64,000 bases of DNA, taken from contig JAKIXB010000006.1 of assembly GCA_021642125.1 (NCBI GenBank), positions 744,001-808,000 of the forward strand, in the 5' to 3' direction. This document shows, in pieces, positions 32,580 to 45,600 of this stretch. The translations under genes and the position numbers were made by a program. The first letter of the stretch is position 1; every line of letters begins with the position of its first letter. The notes under the pieces are model-generated. The model made no database searches. It was not told the DNA's origin and was given only the letters and a program-made list of their open reading frames with translations. Origin of the DNA: Nothophoma quercina. Its lineage: Eukaryota; Ascomycota; Dothideomycetes; Pleosporales; Didymellaceae.

Positions 32580-35170
32580 GGCCAGGCATCATCTAAATAC
32601 TAAGCATGCGTTCCACCATTCCAACCGCCAATCTAGCGGCCGCATTCGTGGCTTGCCCTCACTAGCCTCCGGCATTGCATTAAGGCATCTAGTCAGAGCG
32701 TCCAAAACCGCTGCGCTACTCGTCGTTCGTCGGAGCATTACAAGCTGCGGCGCTGCGCCGTTGGTAGAGACTAAAATGGGAAGTGTGCTCTGCCACAGTT
32801 TGGGAAGGGACGTGCGCATGCGGCTGATTATGGGGGCACTCGGACCCTGCACTTTACTGTGCTGATTAGGAAAGGACAAGTGTAGACGAGACGGATCAGA
32901 GGCTGCCGGTGGTACTGCGGTTGGAATGGAAACAATGAGGTACACGACGTTATTGGTGCTTGTCTGAAGTTCTTCAATATTGACGGTGTTAGCCTGAGCG
33001 CAGAGTGCTGCCTGCACGGTATCTCCCTCTTGCATCGAGTCCTTGCGAACACCTGTTGACACGTTTAACAACAGTCACTGACATTCTCCCAATTCCCTAA
33101 GGCAGGCAAGATCTCTGACAAATGCGCTTCGAGATCCCATTGGCCTTGCGCTGGCACAGTCAGACAGCATCGCCCTGCAAGCACTCTACTCACCCTCCCG
33201 CGAATAGGACGTCCGTTTCATGTCTGCTACACACGTTCCTATCTTCATGTGGGTGATGCACCCTGCTTCTTCCGGCGGCGCGGCGATGCGGCGTGGGCTG
33301 CGCCGTTGATGAACGAACAAGAGCCGCAACCCAGAATCCAAGAACCGCTTCTTCGGGACTCTGCTGCGTGGCCATACGAGCACTGTGCACACGGTGTTCA
33401 ATTATCGCACGTCGCACAGTTTGATCTTTGACTGGTTGTCTTTGCGATGACGAACATGTTGCTCGCCTAAGGCCATATGTATATACTTCGCTTGGACGAC
33501 GTTGCAGTCTTATCGACCATTCCCAGAGGCCGCCCCAAGGCTGAAGTATTTTGGATTGGCAAATGATCGCAGTCCTCACCCTCTTCTGAGGTCGAGGGAA
33601 TACAGCGCATGGCGGTGCACCAGCGTTCTTTCTCTAGCATTCGATGGACAGCGATGCGCGGGCCCTGTCTCTGACCCCATCGGCTCTCCAACGTTTACTC
33701 TTCATGCGCCCTAAGTCGATGCCTGAACGCTCGGAGACGAAATGCTCTAGTAGTATTGCATATGCGACCACGGCGACTTGTGCTGCAAGTATTGATGATT
33801 CGATGATGCGTTTCAGCGCACATTGTTCAGCTGTGCCTCAGGTACCCGCCAGCGCCAGTCACAGCGCACCCAGATTGGCATGGCGGCCGCTGCCAAACGC
33901 AAGCTTGGGCCGGAGGTTGTGCCGCAATTGTAGACTGGGTTGTGCATGTCTGGCTGAACTCGATGATGCAAAATTCGTGTTCATGAGTCGAGACCTCACC
34001 GGCGACAATTTCGAGTCACATCGATGAGGGAGGTTGAGGGTCGCCCTCTGCATGTGCAAGTTCGACTGTTCAAGTGACTGACAAATGACTACAGTCGAGA
34101 CCAGCACAACCAATCAAAGTCTCAAAGGACCTTGTCGTTGTCTGTCTTCAGCAACGCCTCATTCGCTTGAATGTACCCCAATAAGACCATCATACAGCCC
34201 TACCCGGTAAACTACCGAACACTGACTCTGCAACGACTTCCCATCGTCCCGAAAGGACGTCCCCGGAACAGCATCGAGCTAACTCACTGCCCCAATCTCG
34301 ACATGGCATAGCCGGCAACCACCTGCTTGGGACCACAGATATATCGAGCCGGCACAACAAGGCACTTACTCGCAGAGACCTTCACTATATTTGGGCTCTT
34401 CAAATTTCCAAGTGTTACAGACCTCACCTCGCAAACACACAAGTGCGTCTTTGGGGCCACAGAAGAAGGCCGTCCATAATTACAAACGGACTTCAAATCT
34501 GCACCTCAAGACGGCCCCCAAAAATAGGCACCCCATTTCCCTCTCGATCCGATCTTACACACGCGACAAGCGCGTCACTAGCCGGGGTCCTGCGTAGGGC
34601 TGACGCCTCCGAGCTGCGCCGCTCAGCCTTTTGCCCAAGCCGGCTAGCGCGGTGAATGCCCTCAGCTGAACTCCATGATTGGTGAGTGTTGAGTGGTACT
34701 AAAGCTATATTTGCTCCGTGTCAGCTCGGATGGGTTTGTTTAGCGGTCTTGAGGAGAAGAGGTCAGATTCGGTGATTTTGGTGTGTTTTGGGGGCAGTCA
34801 CCGCCGCTCACTTGTAAGTTACGCCTCAAGCCGAGGAACATCCGCCTTCGATAACAACGCCCACATCATAACGGTCAAAGAGTCAAGACGCGGTATTGTA
34901 TCTCTGTACAATCGTTTGCTCTTTGCAGCGCACGCTCTTAGCAATAAGCAGGGCAGGCAGAATAAGCCGATGGTATCATGTTGTCAATTGCCGATAATCA
35001 CGTCAATCTCCGACCATGCATTTCTAAGCGCCCTCGTGTATAGCTGACCACAGTCACATCTTTAGATGACATACAAACTATTTCCCTGCATACGTCACCA
35101 TCCAGGCAGCGCTCAAGCGGCTATCTGCATTTATCCTTCTACATTGATTAAACCCTTATTATAGATCGCA
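32580..35170. other. Gene-poor stretch
   Basis: Frames of 127-160 codons occur (33644-34027 plus, 32589-33071 minus) but show no domain, no conserved-looking composition and no splice structure. I see no supportable gene or element. Confidence 0.5.
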
Positions 35171-35649
35171 ATGCAGCAATTCGAATTCCATCACTCCTCC
35201 CACAACCCCTTCACCAACATCCCCCGCAAATGGAGACCCCTCGAGCCAGGTATATCACAACTAACTAACCCTCAATTCTGACACCTTGACCGGCAGAGGC
35301 ACGTACCTTCAACGCTGGGAGCCAGGTACGTCGAATCAGATTCAGAACTTCATGCATGAGTTTGTGGAGGAGATCATCATTTTGGAAGGTGAATTTGAGA
35401 GATCTAAAGGGAAGGAAGAGTGGGACAGGAGCATGTCCGGAAAAGGGCGAGGAGGCGAAAGGAGAGGTCTGGACGAAAGGGTGTTATGCGTATAGGAAGA
35501 CGGGGATGCAGCATGGCCCGTTTCGGAGTGAGGGAGGTTGCTTGATGTTTATTGTTTGCTTGCCGGTCAATGAGGCGGATGACGAGATGAGAGAAGGCCG
35601 AGGGTATGAAGACCTGAATCATTGTACTGCAGTCTTTGAACTTGGATGA
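35171..35649 (+). CDS. ChrR-type cupin protein, frame interrupted
   Basis: Exon 1 (35171-35249) joins after a 49-bp intron (GTATAT, CTAACTAAC branch, AGAG acceptor) to 35299, giving RWRPLEPGTYLQRWEPG in frame. The core reads FMHEFVEEIIILEG and later VWTKGCYAYRKTGMQHGPF. Those Glu and His positions are the metal ligands of small ChrR-like cupins, which bind a metal and may act as dioxygenase-like or sensor domains. The first half is in one frame up to about 35385 and the second half, to the TGA at 35647-35649, is in the next. Either a second intron is present (GTGAAT donor at 35386 with acceptors 40 or 73 bases on, both restoring frame) or a single base is lost in the GAGAGA run. Intron use and integrity therefore remain open. 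Confidence 0.6.
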
Positions 35650-35871
35650 GCTCTTGATATGTGTGAGGAAAGAGTTAAGGTAACGAGCAAGGTGGGAAAT
35701 CAAGACCATCCAATGCTCCCTCACCACTCGAAAAAACAAGTCCGCCATCCATCGAACGCCTGCACGCATTTCAACTCAAAGATACTTCCATCCATGCCAG
35801 TCATACGCCAGTTGACCAAGCCCCCCATTACATTCTGCTTTGAAATGAAATCCCTCCCTTCGTGTGTCCAA

Positions 35872-37522
35872 TCAGCTCTTGAGGGGTCTCTTGAACAATG
35901 GGATCATGTACAGCTCGAGACCCTGTGCATTGTCAACGCCTACAGAAGGCTGTGGGTAGTCATTCTGAAGAAGGCGGCGCATCGGGTGGTCAACCCAGCC
36001 GAGGATCTTGATGACGAAGTGCAGTAGCCTACCATGAATACACGCATTATGAAGCTTGAGCGGATCTGACTCTTCCAAGACCTTAAGTAGAGAGCTTTGA
36101 GCCTCGCAACATGTTCGCGTTGAGTGCAGAACTTGAAGCCGTAGTCTCGCTTGAGACACGGTAAGGGCTCGTCGTTGTCGCTATCCCGGATAAATTGGAC
36201 AAGGCGGAAGACAGAAGGTCGATCTTTGGGTGCGAGGTTAAGGAACCTGTTCAGCGATGGATGAGACTCCTTCAGATTCTGGACGCCCCTATTGTGCAGC
36301 AACCCAGTGAGTGTGCTAAACTCGACTGCTTTCATAATGCTTCTGAATACAATAGTAGGGTCGAGGGTTGTGTCCAGCAATTGTCGGTAGAAGTCGCACA
36401 GGCCATGCTCTTCTGCTCCGGTGCGGCACGTTGCGAAGCCAAAAACGTGATAGGTGTCTGATCCCGGGGGCACCGGCGTATCATTCAGTACACAACCGAT
36501 CAACAGGGCAGCAGCTTGCTTCGTCGCTGGCTGAAGCCTGAACAAGCTCAGCCCACGGTCCTCTTCTGGTAGATAAGGGCGGATGGTATCCATGATGTTC
36601 CCACGCGGTGGTGTGGAGTAGCGCGCTGGCGATGGGGACTTGCGAAGTTGGAGAGCTTGCGGCTGCTGTACAGTGGGAGCAACTTTGGGTGGGAGGGTGA
36701 CGGCCTTGGGCGAAAGAACAGGCGGTGATCTCAGGAGAATATGGACGGTTCGGAAGACGGCGAAGGTTACTGCAGCTCGTACCAGAGAATGATGTGTGCT
36801 TTTAGGATGGCTGAGTCGACATATGTGGTTATATAGCACATTTGAGAACGTGCTGCCGAGGAAAGACTTGAGGCGTACGTCTAGGGCGGGACAACGGTGG
36901 ATCAAGCTCCATGCGAACTCGATCAACTCGTTCTGTTGCTTGATGGCACCATCGTAAGCTCGAGCTAGCTGTTGAAGCCAGATGATACGGTCTCCCAGCT
37001 CTGTATCAAGCGAGGAACCATCCTCGTCGACATTATCGACGCCGAGTACCTGAGTAACCACAGCATCGAACTTCTTGTGGTATCTTTGAAACAGTTCTTT
37101 GACTTCGTTGACGGTTTCATCAATGTCTCGAGACACATAGATGAGTATGATGTCCCATTGATCCTCTGAAGCCTCATCTCGTTGCATTTCTATTAAAGTC
37201 AGCGAAGCAACGGTGTCTGATGAGCTCACATACCGTTGCTGGAATTGGCAATGTCTCTCAATGAGCATTGAAGATCTTTGGTGAACTTTCGAGTACGTTC
37301 ATCGTACGAGAAGGTAGTCTGGGCAGATCTCATGACAGGATCAATGTAGATGCTAATGGTTGACGAATCTTCGCTTTCAATCACAGCAACAGAGTTTCCG
37401 AGCATACGGCCAAGACGGTACTTGAACCTATCCTGGAGGCTCAACGAGCTCTTTAGACCGGCTGCCGGGACCATGTTGGTGGAATCGTCGATAAGTTCGT
37501 CTTGCATGATCATCAGTGCCAT
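35872..37522 (-). CDS. Unknown protein of about 500 residues, frame break near the 3' end
   Basis: Exon 1 (37522-37234) and exon 2 (from 37189) are separated by a 44-bp intron (GTATGT...AATAG) and join in frame. The product has no signal peptide or membrane helix. It contains charged helical stretches and a Pro/Ser-rich linker near the middle, and I do not recognise it. Near 36090 the frame changes. The natural continuation (VLEESDPLKLHNACIHG and on to a TGA at 35872) is reached only if one base were added in TTAAGG or if a 29-base segment were spliced out. Without that the protein ends at 35940 with an unlike tail. This could be a sequencing error, a recent frameshift or a very short intron. 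Confidence 0.55.
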
Positions 37523-38273
37523 GATTTGACGTTTATTGTGTGCGTGATGAAGAAGAAGAAGAAGAAGAAGGAAAAGTACCTTTGTTTATCTGTCGCGCAT
37601 AAGTATGTTCAGACGCTGTTTGATCAAAAACTGGGGGTGGTCAATGTGGAGGAAACGACAGTGCAAAGAGCTCCGCTTCTCTCACCTGTGGGTACTTTCG
37701 TACCAAACCACTGCTTTACACCGCTACCGGCGGGCGCAGTGTAGTGCGCGTGCGGACCAGAGAATTGATGTAGTAACCCGAAAACGATTGTTTTGTTGAC
37801 GGTGATAACTCGACATAAATTAGAATCGACGGATTGAAGTATCGGTTGTGTGCAGCGAAGGGGTGCTTCCTCCGCTCATGAAAGATACAGTCTAATAATG
37901 GGCCAGAGGCACTAATTTCGGTGCAGATCAAGAGGCCACGGTTGGCGAGGAATGCTCGAGTGTAGTGGAGGAGGAGTGAGCGTACCCCGTGGAGGATATA
38001 CTTGTAGCTACCGAAAGCGACAGGCGCGCTGGAGTTGCCTTTACCTGGCCTTCGTGAGCAGTGACGCAACAGCAAACGGCAGCGGTGACAGAGCGCTCTC
38101 GGATTGGAATGGTGAAGAAGGAAAGTTGATAGTCAAACTGTTCAATAAGATTGGGACCTGTCTATGTTTGTAAGATGGCCTCGATGCGATATGGCGAAGA
38201 GACTGGGCGTGGGTAGCCTATGCAATGCAATGCAACAATTATAATCGTACAACATCTTTCTTCACTCCTTCTC
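37523..38273. other. Spacer between the unknown gene and GPI13
   Basis: It holds an AGA/GAA triplet run (about 37548-37571) just upstream of the unknown gene and the 3' region of GPI13. I see no gene. Confidence 0.5.
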
Positions 38274-41200
38274 TTATGCAAATCCAAACACCTCAGCAAC
38301 GCTGAGAATACTCATTCTCGCACCCCACAATCCCACAAAGATCGCCACAACATCAACAACTAGCAATACCGCAGCACCGAGCATCCATCTTGGGCTAAAG
38401 ATGCGGTACAGCATAAGATGCCTCCTCAGGTGCCCAGCCCACATAGTGGTAGCCAAGTTCACCACCGCATAGAACAGGATGTGCGTAGCAATCGCCTTAG
38501 CCACCGTGCTCAGAAGGCGCTTCTGCTTAGGATTCACCTTCCACAGCACGAGCGCAGGAACCGCAACAGCACACAGAATCTGCGCACCGAACGTGTTCAA
38601 GATGACGACGATGGGCGTCCAAGGGTAGCGAATGGTTTTCAACGGGATGAAGGCTGACTCCCATTGTATGCTTGACAGCGTGGCTTGGTGGCCGGTCTTG
38701 AAGTAGTGGAACGAACCTAGTAGACCGAGTACAACAGGGCCGATGGAGGACTGGCGTAGGTAGTTCGTGTCGATGATTTCGAAGAGCGAGAAGAGCTGCC
38801 AAACGAGGATGCCGACCGAGCCAGCGCCCATGGGCTTTTGAAGCAGCGCCACAGCGAGGTACCAAATGGTGATGAGAAGGGCGTAGCGAGAGCCGTGGAC
38901 GTTGGCGTAGCCATGAATGACGACTTGTTCGTTGGGCTGGCCTTGGTTCCTCATCTCGATGTTGAGAAGTGGCTTGGACCAGTTGTAGAAGGAGTAGCCC
39001 ACGCCGAAAGCCAGGATGAGGACACCTTGGGCAATTGCCTGTTTCGAGATCTTGATGATGCTGGAGAAAGCGGGGTACCAGTCGCCATCGTCGGCGGCGT
39101 CAAGAGCCCAGTATGCGGCAGAGAGCATTAGACCGAATCGCAGGATGATGCCAATCCACATCGTGGCCATGTTCTGGTAGCTCTTCGTGCCGTCGTAATA
39201 GCTCTTGATAAATGTGGGAAGGAGGAGCGCGACAACGGCCGGGATGAGCAGCTGCCATGGTGCAGACGTAGTGGAGAGCGCAGAGGCGTAATAAGTCGAC
39301 TTGCAGAACGGCATCTGCTCCTCGCGACAGAGCCTAGAGAAGCTTGCAACGCGCAACAAGACAGTGAAGAGAATGGAGTGGTAAACACCAAGCGTACGAT
39401 CAGACATGTCCTTCTGTCGAAAGGAGGAGATGACGGCAACCACGCCGAATGTAGTAAGGAAATGTAGAAGGATCTCGTCCTCCCAGATAGTAAACGAATT
39501 GGCTGCGAAGCCACCGGACAGGGCGACGGTGAAGATGACACTCATCCAACCCCAGATATTGTTGGGGAGAAGAGATGCAAAGCGGCTGCGGAAAGAGTAG
39601 AAAGCAGATAGCACACCGAGAATACCAGTCATAGCTGCAGCGAAGGTAACCGCATGCTCTTTGGGTGTGTCTGGTAGCACGAGTGATGCGATAAACCCAA
39701 GGCCAGCACCGAGCACGCTACCCAAAAGACCCCTAGTAAAGAAGACTGGTGTAATCTCCGCGCGATCGCCTACCAGACCTCGAGCGTAGAGTGCGATCAA
39801 GAGTACGCTGAGTGCCAGTATCAAAGCACCGTTGATCATCCTCGGCACGTCGAACCGTGCCCAAAGCGAACGACAGATGCGCAGATTCTCCTGCTGATAA
39901 GCAGAGAAGGCTTTGTAAGCTGCCTTCATCTGCTCTCCCTTAGCCGTACTGCCGCCGAATGACTTTCGTTGAAATACTGAAGTCCAAGCTTCGTTCGCGG
40001 CGGGCCAGAGCGACAAAGAGGTCGAGAAGGTAGCTTCGTCCAAACCACGAGCCTCAGCGTACTCAGCCTGATAGCGATGGATTTGAGCGCTCGTCAGACG
40101 GTTTACAGTTGCCAAATTCTCGAAGCTGTCTCCTGTGACGCTGGCAAAAGCTTCATCGATGGGCTTTCCGAGATTGTTGAACGGGATGGGCATTCCCAAG
40201 AGCAATGACAGCGTGGGAACAAGATCGATCTGAGCAACAGGCCTGTCCTTTGCATGTGCAGGTGGGAGTGCGAATGCAGGATCGATACGACCAAAGCCGC
40301 CCCTCTTTGAGTACATCCACAGCGCAGCCTGGATCTCGTCGTCCGACTCGCCGCCGTGGTCGCCCTTGGCGTCCATGCCATGGTCACCCATAACCACGAG
40401 AAGTGTGTCATCGTCAATCTCATCGATCATGCGACGGAAGACAGCATCCATCTCATTCAACTTCGCTGCCATCGCAGGGTGGTCCGGGCCATAACGATGT
40501 CCAGCATGGTCCACACCCAGGTAATGGCCGAAGATCACATCCCATTTCGTCGAGTTCACACCCTTCAAGAGTGGGAAAATGTGCTCCGTAACACCGTTGT
40601 CGACGGTGTGCAAGTCCCAGACATTGAACGAATCGTATGCATGCGTGAGGTTCGGCTCGAAGTACCCAGGGAAGAGCGCGTGCCATGTGTCGTCGCCCAA
40701 GTGCACTACCCGCTTCCCTGCATCCTTCAACTGGGCAACCAGATTGTCTTCATCGATCGCAGTGCCCGCAAAGTTGCTTCCAGCGTCGATGAATGTAGGA
40801 AGCGTGCCAGTCGTCAGGCCCTTAAGTCGCTGCAGCGTTGTCGTCGGCGGGTCCGCGATGAAGGGCAGGAGGAAAGCGTTCTTCGGCGATTGCTTCGCGG
40901 TCTCGTAGAGGACGGGGATAGCATTGTGGAAATAGCGAGGCGCAATGTTCTTCTCGGAGGAGGCAGCTTGGACGCGGTCGGCTTGCTTCTCGACATCGAC
41001 AGGTTCGAATTGAGCAGCGAATGGCACTGTGAAGTCGTATCGCAGCGCATCTACAATGACTACAATGGCCTTGTCGTATGTCTTGGGGTGCCAGCACCCC
41101 TTGCCCGCGTCGCCCGCTATGTAGTTTCTCGTAAGCTCGATCGGAGGGGCGGCGCACTCGGACTTGTGCGGGAGGACTAGACGCGTCAGGAGGAAGCCGC

Positions 41201-41491
41201 TTGTGAAAAGATATATGCCGAGAATGTGGAGAATGCTGGTGTGTGTTAGCTTTGCACAGCTGCTTGTCTTGGGTATGCGTACAGGATGAAACTGAAGAAA
41301 GCTACTACAAGGCCGTGCTGCGCCTTGAAGTGCACCTCTCCAATTTTCTTCGCGGTCCTCACGTCTGATACAGTCGGCTTCGGACCGCCCAATTGCGCAT
41401 CTTCGTTGCGCTGCTTCTCCGCCTGTCTTGCCTTTGCTTCGGCAGCGATGTCCTCAATGGACGTAAAGATTTCCCCCTCCTTCAAATCCAT
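38274..41491 (-). CDS. GPI13: GPI13/PIG-O, GPI ethanolamine-phosphate transferase 3
   Basis: Two exons, 41491-41283 and 41235-38274, give 1056 residues. The 47-bp intron (GTACGC, GCTAAC branch, CCAG) lies inside the first membrane helix and rejoins as FFSFIL-ILHILGIYLFTSGF. The enzyme works in the ER membrane and adds the bridging ethanolamine phosphate to the third mannose of the GPI anchor. Its luminal alkaline-phosphatase-like domain shows VDALRYDF (131-138), GHYLGVDHAGH (about 306-316) and MGDHGMDAKGDHGG (about 353-366), which supply the metal ligands. More than ten hydrophobic helices follow to the C-terminus, as expected. The start ATG has the strong context CACCATGG; the open frame above it has no ATG. 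Confidence 0.94.
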
Positions 41492-42150
41492 GGTGGTGTC
41501 GAAGAGCTCCAAACCCTAGGAATCGAAATGGCGCTAGAAAAGGGGTCTTAAGGAGTGGAAGAACCCATTGATGATATTGTGCTGAGCTCTGCGCGAGTTG
41601 AGATGTTTTGGTTGTGGTGGAGACAATTTCGCCGACATTCATGCGGCTTGCGCGTGTGGATCCATCGAGGTGCTCGGTCTGCGGTAATGGCTGAACATGG
41701 CTTGCATGAGGCGCACGCGAGCCTAAACACGGTCACAGGCGAGGTTCACGATGTTTTGAAGGGCACGACACATCACGATGCAGGTCAAACAAAATGCAGT
41801 ACTCATTATTCGTTCTTGTCAAGATTGTATTTGCTCTCTTGCTGCACAGCTGCAGGCGCTCGAGAGATTGGCATATCATACATTAGAAATAACAGTTATG
41901 TAGGAGGACATAACCTCAGCAGAGTGCCGGCCAGTCATGAAGGGTATACAGTGCCGGTCAACTCCAAGAAATTTACAAGTGGCTCGAAGCCATGCCTTGC
42001 CTTCCAGACGGGCGTGGCATAGGCGAGAACTGACAATCAGCGCTTTTTGCCGTCATCAAAGTAGGTCATAGCCAAGTGGCTCAATGGTAACCCGTGGTGC
42101 CGAACCCGTTGCTGCAGTCCGGTCGGGTGTTGGCTGTGAGGTTGTAGAGC
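41492..42150. other. Spacer between GPI13 and the small membrane protein
   Basis: It holds the GPI13 promoter and the 3' region of the next gene. A tRNA-like stem near 42068-42140 was considered and rejected. No gene is seen. Confidence 0.5.
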
Positions 42151-42693
42151 TTAGGCGTAGTACTTGTCGTCCTTCTCCTTCAGTCCACCAATGCGATCAA
42201 GATCCAGCGAGTCGAAGCGGTCTGATGAGTCGCGCTGGTAAGGAGGCAGGTCGTCGTTGACAGGCTCTAACCCAACGCTGTGCTCGCCGACTCGGACGAC
42301 AACGACGCGACCAGACTGGCGCTTGCCAGACTCGTCAACCTCGTCAGGGAACGTGATGCGGATCTCGGGCACCGGGCTGGTAGGAGAGCTGGCAGCGCTG
42401 TTCATGAGGTCTTGCTTCTCTGAGTAGACAACGACGGACTCGCGACCCTTGCCGTAGGGCATGGCAGTGATGGTGAGTCGGCGGTTCGACTGTCGCTTCT
42501 CGTAGAGGGGCAATTGTGCGTCCTGTGCGGCTTGTTTCCTTGCGCGACGGACGTTGCGGAGCCAGACGAGGGCGCCCATGAGAACAAGGGCGAGGACGAC
42601 AAGGATCGCGAGTGTGGTGAGGAGCGCAATGGTCAAGTTGTTGGAGCCGTCTCCATCCTCGGAGCGGGCGGTGAGGTTCTTAATGTTCATCAT
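42151..42693 (-). CDS. Small single-pass membrane protein, unknown function
   Basis: A single exon of 180 residues. A short sequon-bearing N-terminus (NLT, NNLT) precedes one strong membrane helix (about 21-45) and a basic stop-transfer stretch (RNVRRARKQ). A 130-residue cytoplasmic tail follows, with basic and then acidic, Ser/Pro-rich segments. The layout suggests a type III or I single-span protein without a cleaved signal. The tail ends in KEKDDKYYA. I do not recognise a named family, but the codon pattern and clean start (ATGATG) support a real gene. Confidence 0.72.
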   Translation of the reverse strand: MMNIKNLTARSEDGDGSNNLTIALLTTLAILVVLALVLMGALVWLRNVRRARKQAAQDAQLPLYEKRQSNRRLTITAMPYGKGRESVVVYSEKQDLMNSAASSPTSPVPEIRITFPDEVDESGKRQSGRVVVVRVGEHSVGLEPVNDDLPPYQRDSSDRFDSLDLDRIGGLKEKDDKYYA

Positions 42694-45600
42694 GTTGGGT
42701 AGTCGGTGGTGGTATTGTGGTCGTTATGGCGTGTAGATGGCGTCCTAGATGATGCGATTGCAGCGAATAGTGATTAAGGATCGTATTTGCTGTCTCCATG
42801 TTAGCATTGCTCGTATACCTCCGCAAAGCTAATCGCCCGTGTGGGTGTTTAGTGTGCGCCTTGGCGGAAGGTCTCCAGCTGAAACTGGGGAGGGCCACAA
42901 CTTACCTAAAGAAGCGCTTTCGTCACCGGAGTTAAGGATAGGGAACGAGAGACACACGGTCGAATGAATGAACGCAAATACCGCAGAAAGAGTGATGCAG
43001 TACCGCAAGGGAAGGTTGGTGTCAGTTGGCAGGACCGTGAGAGGAGCAAGGAGGTCGAAGGGTTGAGAGGGAAAGACGTGCTTTAGTTTTGTTTGGTGCA
43101 GGGTGAGCAGCCTTGTTCACCGTCAACGCAGATAATAGTGGGGCGCAACGCGTTACACTAACTCAAAGGATCCTGGAAGCGCCGCGCTAGAGACAGGTCG
43201 TAATTAATGACGGCAGAGTCTGGCCAGTCGTCCCGTTCCTCGATGTCGACGCGCTCAGGGTGTTCAACAGTTGCGCAACGAAGATATCCAATGGAATCTC
43301 TGTGCCTGGCGCATGATCTCCTTTTGTGTAGATGTGAGTGTGGAGATGTCGACGGTCAGCGAACGTCGGCCCTCAAGATGGCCAGGTATGTACAAGTGCA
43401 AGGGGTAGGGCCAGAAGTGTGTGCCTGACTAGTGTCCAAAATTAGATGTCTGGAGGATTGCCCTTATTGTCGACGATCAACAATGGTCGCGCAACATCAA
43501 AACACCCAGCTGCCCTTACTTTCTTTTGAGTTCTGCAAATCATGGTATTTGACGTTCAATCTTTAGTCTCTGCCTGACGAGACACTCCACGTTTTGTCTC
43601 GAGATGACGGTTGAGATCGTGGGGAAGTGACAGAGACAGCTGAGACGAACGGCGCGCGTGGATGCGGGTTCTGTCAGGATGATGCTGATCAATGGTTCGC
43701 AGCGATGCGTGTTGAGCGGGCAACCTGGGATATGTCGACGTGGAATCCTCGCTTGCCATTGTCGAAACTTGGAAGTGAGCAGCGAGTGCCACGTGCCAGC
43801 CCATCGTGAGGCTCGAGGCATGTCGTCAAACAAACAACGCTCCTCTCAGTTTGACTTGACGGATCCTGACAGGTGCTTTTGGCTATCAGGTTACCTTGGG
43901 AAGTCGAGAGCTCCGCGGATGCAGGCATGCGTGCCACCCGGACGATCCCACTGTTCACTACAAGGTCTTGATCCCCGAATGCCGTCAAACGTCTGCTTCG
44001 CTTGGCTTCGGACTGAGACGTTGGAACGTTTGATGCCTCCTTCCTCACAACAGCCAAGCCGGCTGTCAAGATGTGTGACAGTCAGGCTCCTGATGCTGTT
44101 GCTTGTAGGCTCCACGCACGGATTGTGAGGCCAACATGCGCTCACGTGCCCATGGCTGCACTCTGCATGCACTTGCTGGCTGTACCACCACAGCATCGTT
44201 GAGCAGCCGCGAAGAGCGGTGAAGCTGCATGTTGTGTCTCTATCAAGATTAGAGAAGGTAGGATGACAAAAGGTCGTAAGTAGATCGAATCGTACGTCCC
44301 TATATTATCCGGTGAAGGGGCACTTCAGACTTTGACGGGAGGGTGCTGTGCTCACAATGGCGCCAGCGCAGCACATGTGAGAACACGAAGTGGAGAGGAA
44401 ATCCTCCTGTGGATGCGCGAAAACGAGTTGCAGCCTCGCACCGTATGTATGCGTTCGATGCCGCAGACAGATTCGTAATTACAGGAGCTATGCTCAGCGG
44501 AGACTCATGTGACGCGCAACGATGGCTGCACTCCGTAGGTGTATTCGCCATCGTGTGACGTACTCTTCGAGATGTGAACAACAGTTCAAGATGTGATAGA
44601 TGATGGGTAGGGCTACGAAGAGGGCGTTACATGGCTGGATTAAGCAAGCCAGTGGCTCTCAAGACGCAGCCACACTCGACTGGTGATCGTCCGCACACCT
44701 GGTGAACGCCCGTTGGCTGACGTCTCAGGCAAGTATCCGCGCAGCTCGACAGGCAAAGAAAGCTAGCAGAGCTCGGGCGCAGACTGACTAGGGCCTGGAC
44801 GAGGTGTGTAGAGGTTCGGCATGGCGGCAGGGCAGTCGTGAAACACGCCTCAGGCTGTACATAATCCTGCGCTGCTCCTCTCCATGTCAGGGCCGACGTC
44901 TTGTCTCATCTCACTTGTCTCTCTCTGCCACATCAGATTGATCGCCCGGATTGCGCAGCCGCACCGATCCCTGACTCGCCCTTTGCACACGCGAGCGCCG
45001 CACTGCGCCAGCCGAGGACCACCGCAGAACAGCGGTCGTGTGCGCCCTGAGACGACGATTGCCCTCTGCAATTGCAGGGTCGTCTGTCTGCAGTCGAAGT
45101 TGCCGTGCCCTGGGCTGCCTTGGCCGTGAGGTCTGCCTGGTTGACAAGTCGAAGCGCGCCTTCTTCTGCGACACTAGCGCGCCCTCTACCCCAGCGGACG
45201 CTATTCGTAGTGGCCGATCACCTCGCCTCTGGGCCCTTTGCGACATTCGTTCACAAGGCGCTGAGGTCCCCTCTCTGCACAGGCAAACCTCCACCTGCAC
45301 TCCACTACCTGTCCGGACGCGTGCACCCGGTCGCCAGTCCTTCCCGGCCAGCCTGCCCGCGCTGCCTCAGCATATTCCTCCCTCGCCCGCCCGCCCGCTG
45401 CGCTGCGCTCGCCTCGAGTATAAAACGACCCCACGGCTCGCATTCCGCGATTCTCGAGCTCGTCGCCCTTGCGTTGCATCCCCGCTGGCGTGTCTTCGTG
45501 TCGACAGAACCCTGATGCGTTCCCCGCCTGGCGCGCAGTATCATCCATTCGAGTCTAGTATGCGCTGCAGTTAACGCAACTTCCCACCTTACACAAACCC

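Noticed and set aside
32589..33071. 160-codon minus-strand frame
   Set aside because: It starts on TTG, has no recognisable feature and lies in DNA without other gene signals.
33644..34027. 127-codon ATG frame on the plus strand with several Cys
   Set aside because: No signal peptide, domain or leader; amino-acid composition looks like chance translation. A transcript could change this.
37502..37744. 80-codon plus-strand frame with a poly-Lys run
   Set aside because: The run is the AGA/GAA microsatellite; the rest has no features.
42068..42140. tRNA-like sequence with a possible eight-pair acceptor stem and an A-box-like TGGCTCAATGG
   Set aside because: No B box (GGTTCRANYCC) and no credible anticodon or T arm can be drawn, and it lies in the presumed 3' region of a gene.
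44884..45574. Several long overlapping frames upstream of the Pumilio gene
   Set aside because: They sit in a GC- and pyrimidine-rich leader where stops are rare on both strands; compositions are Arg/Pro/Ser artefacts.
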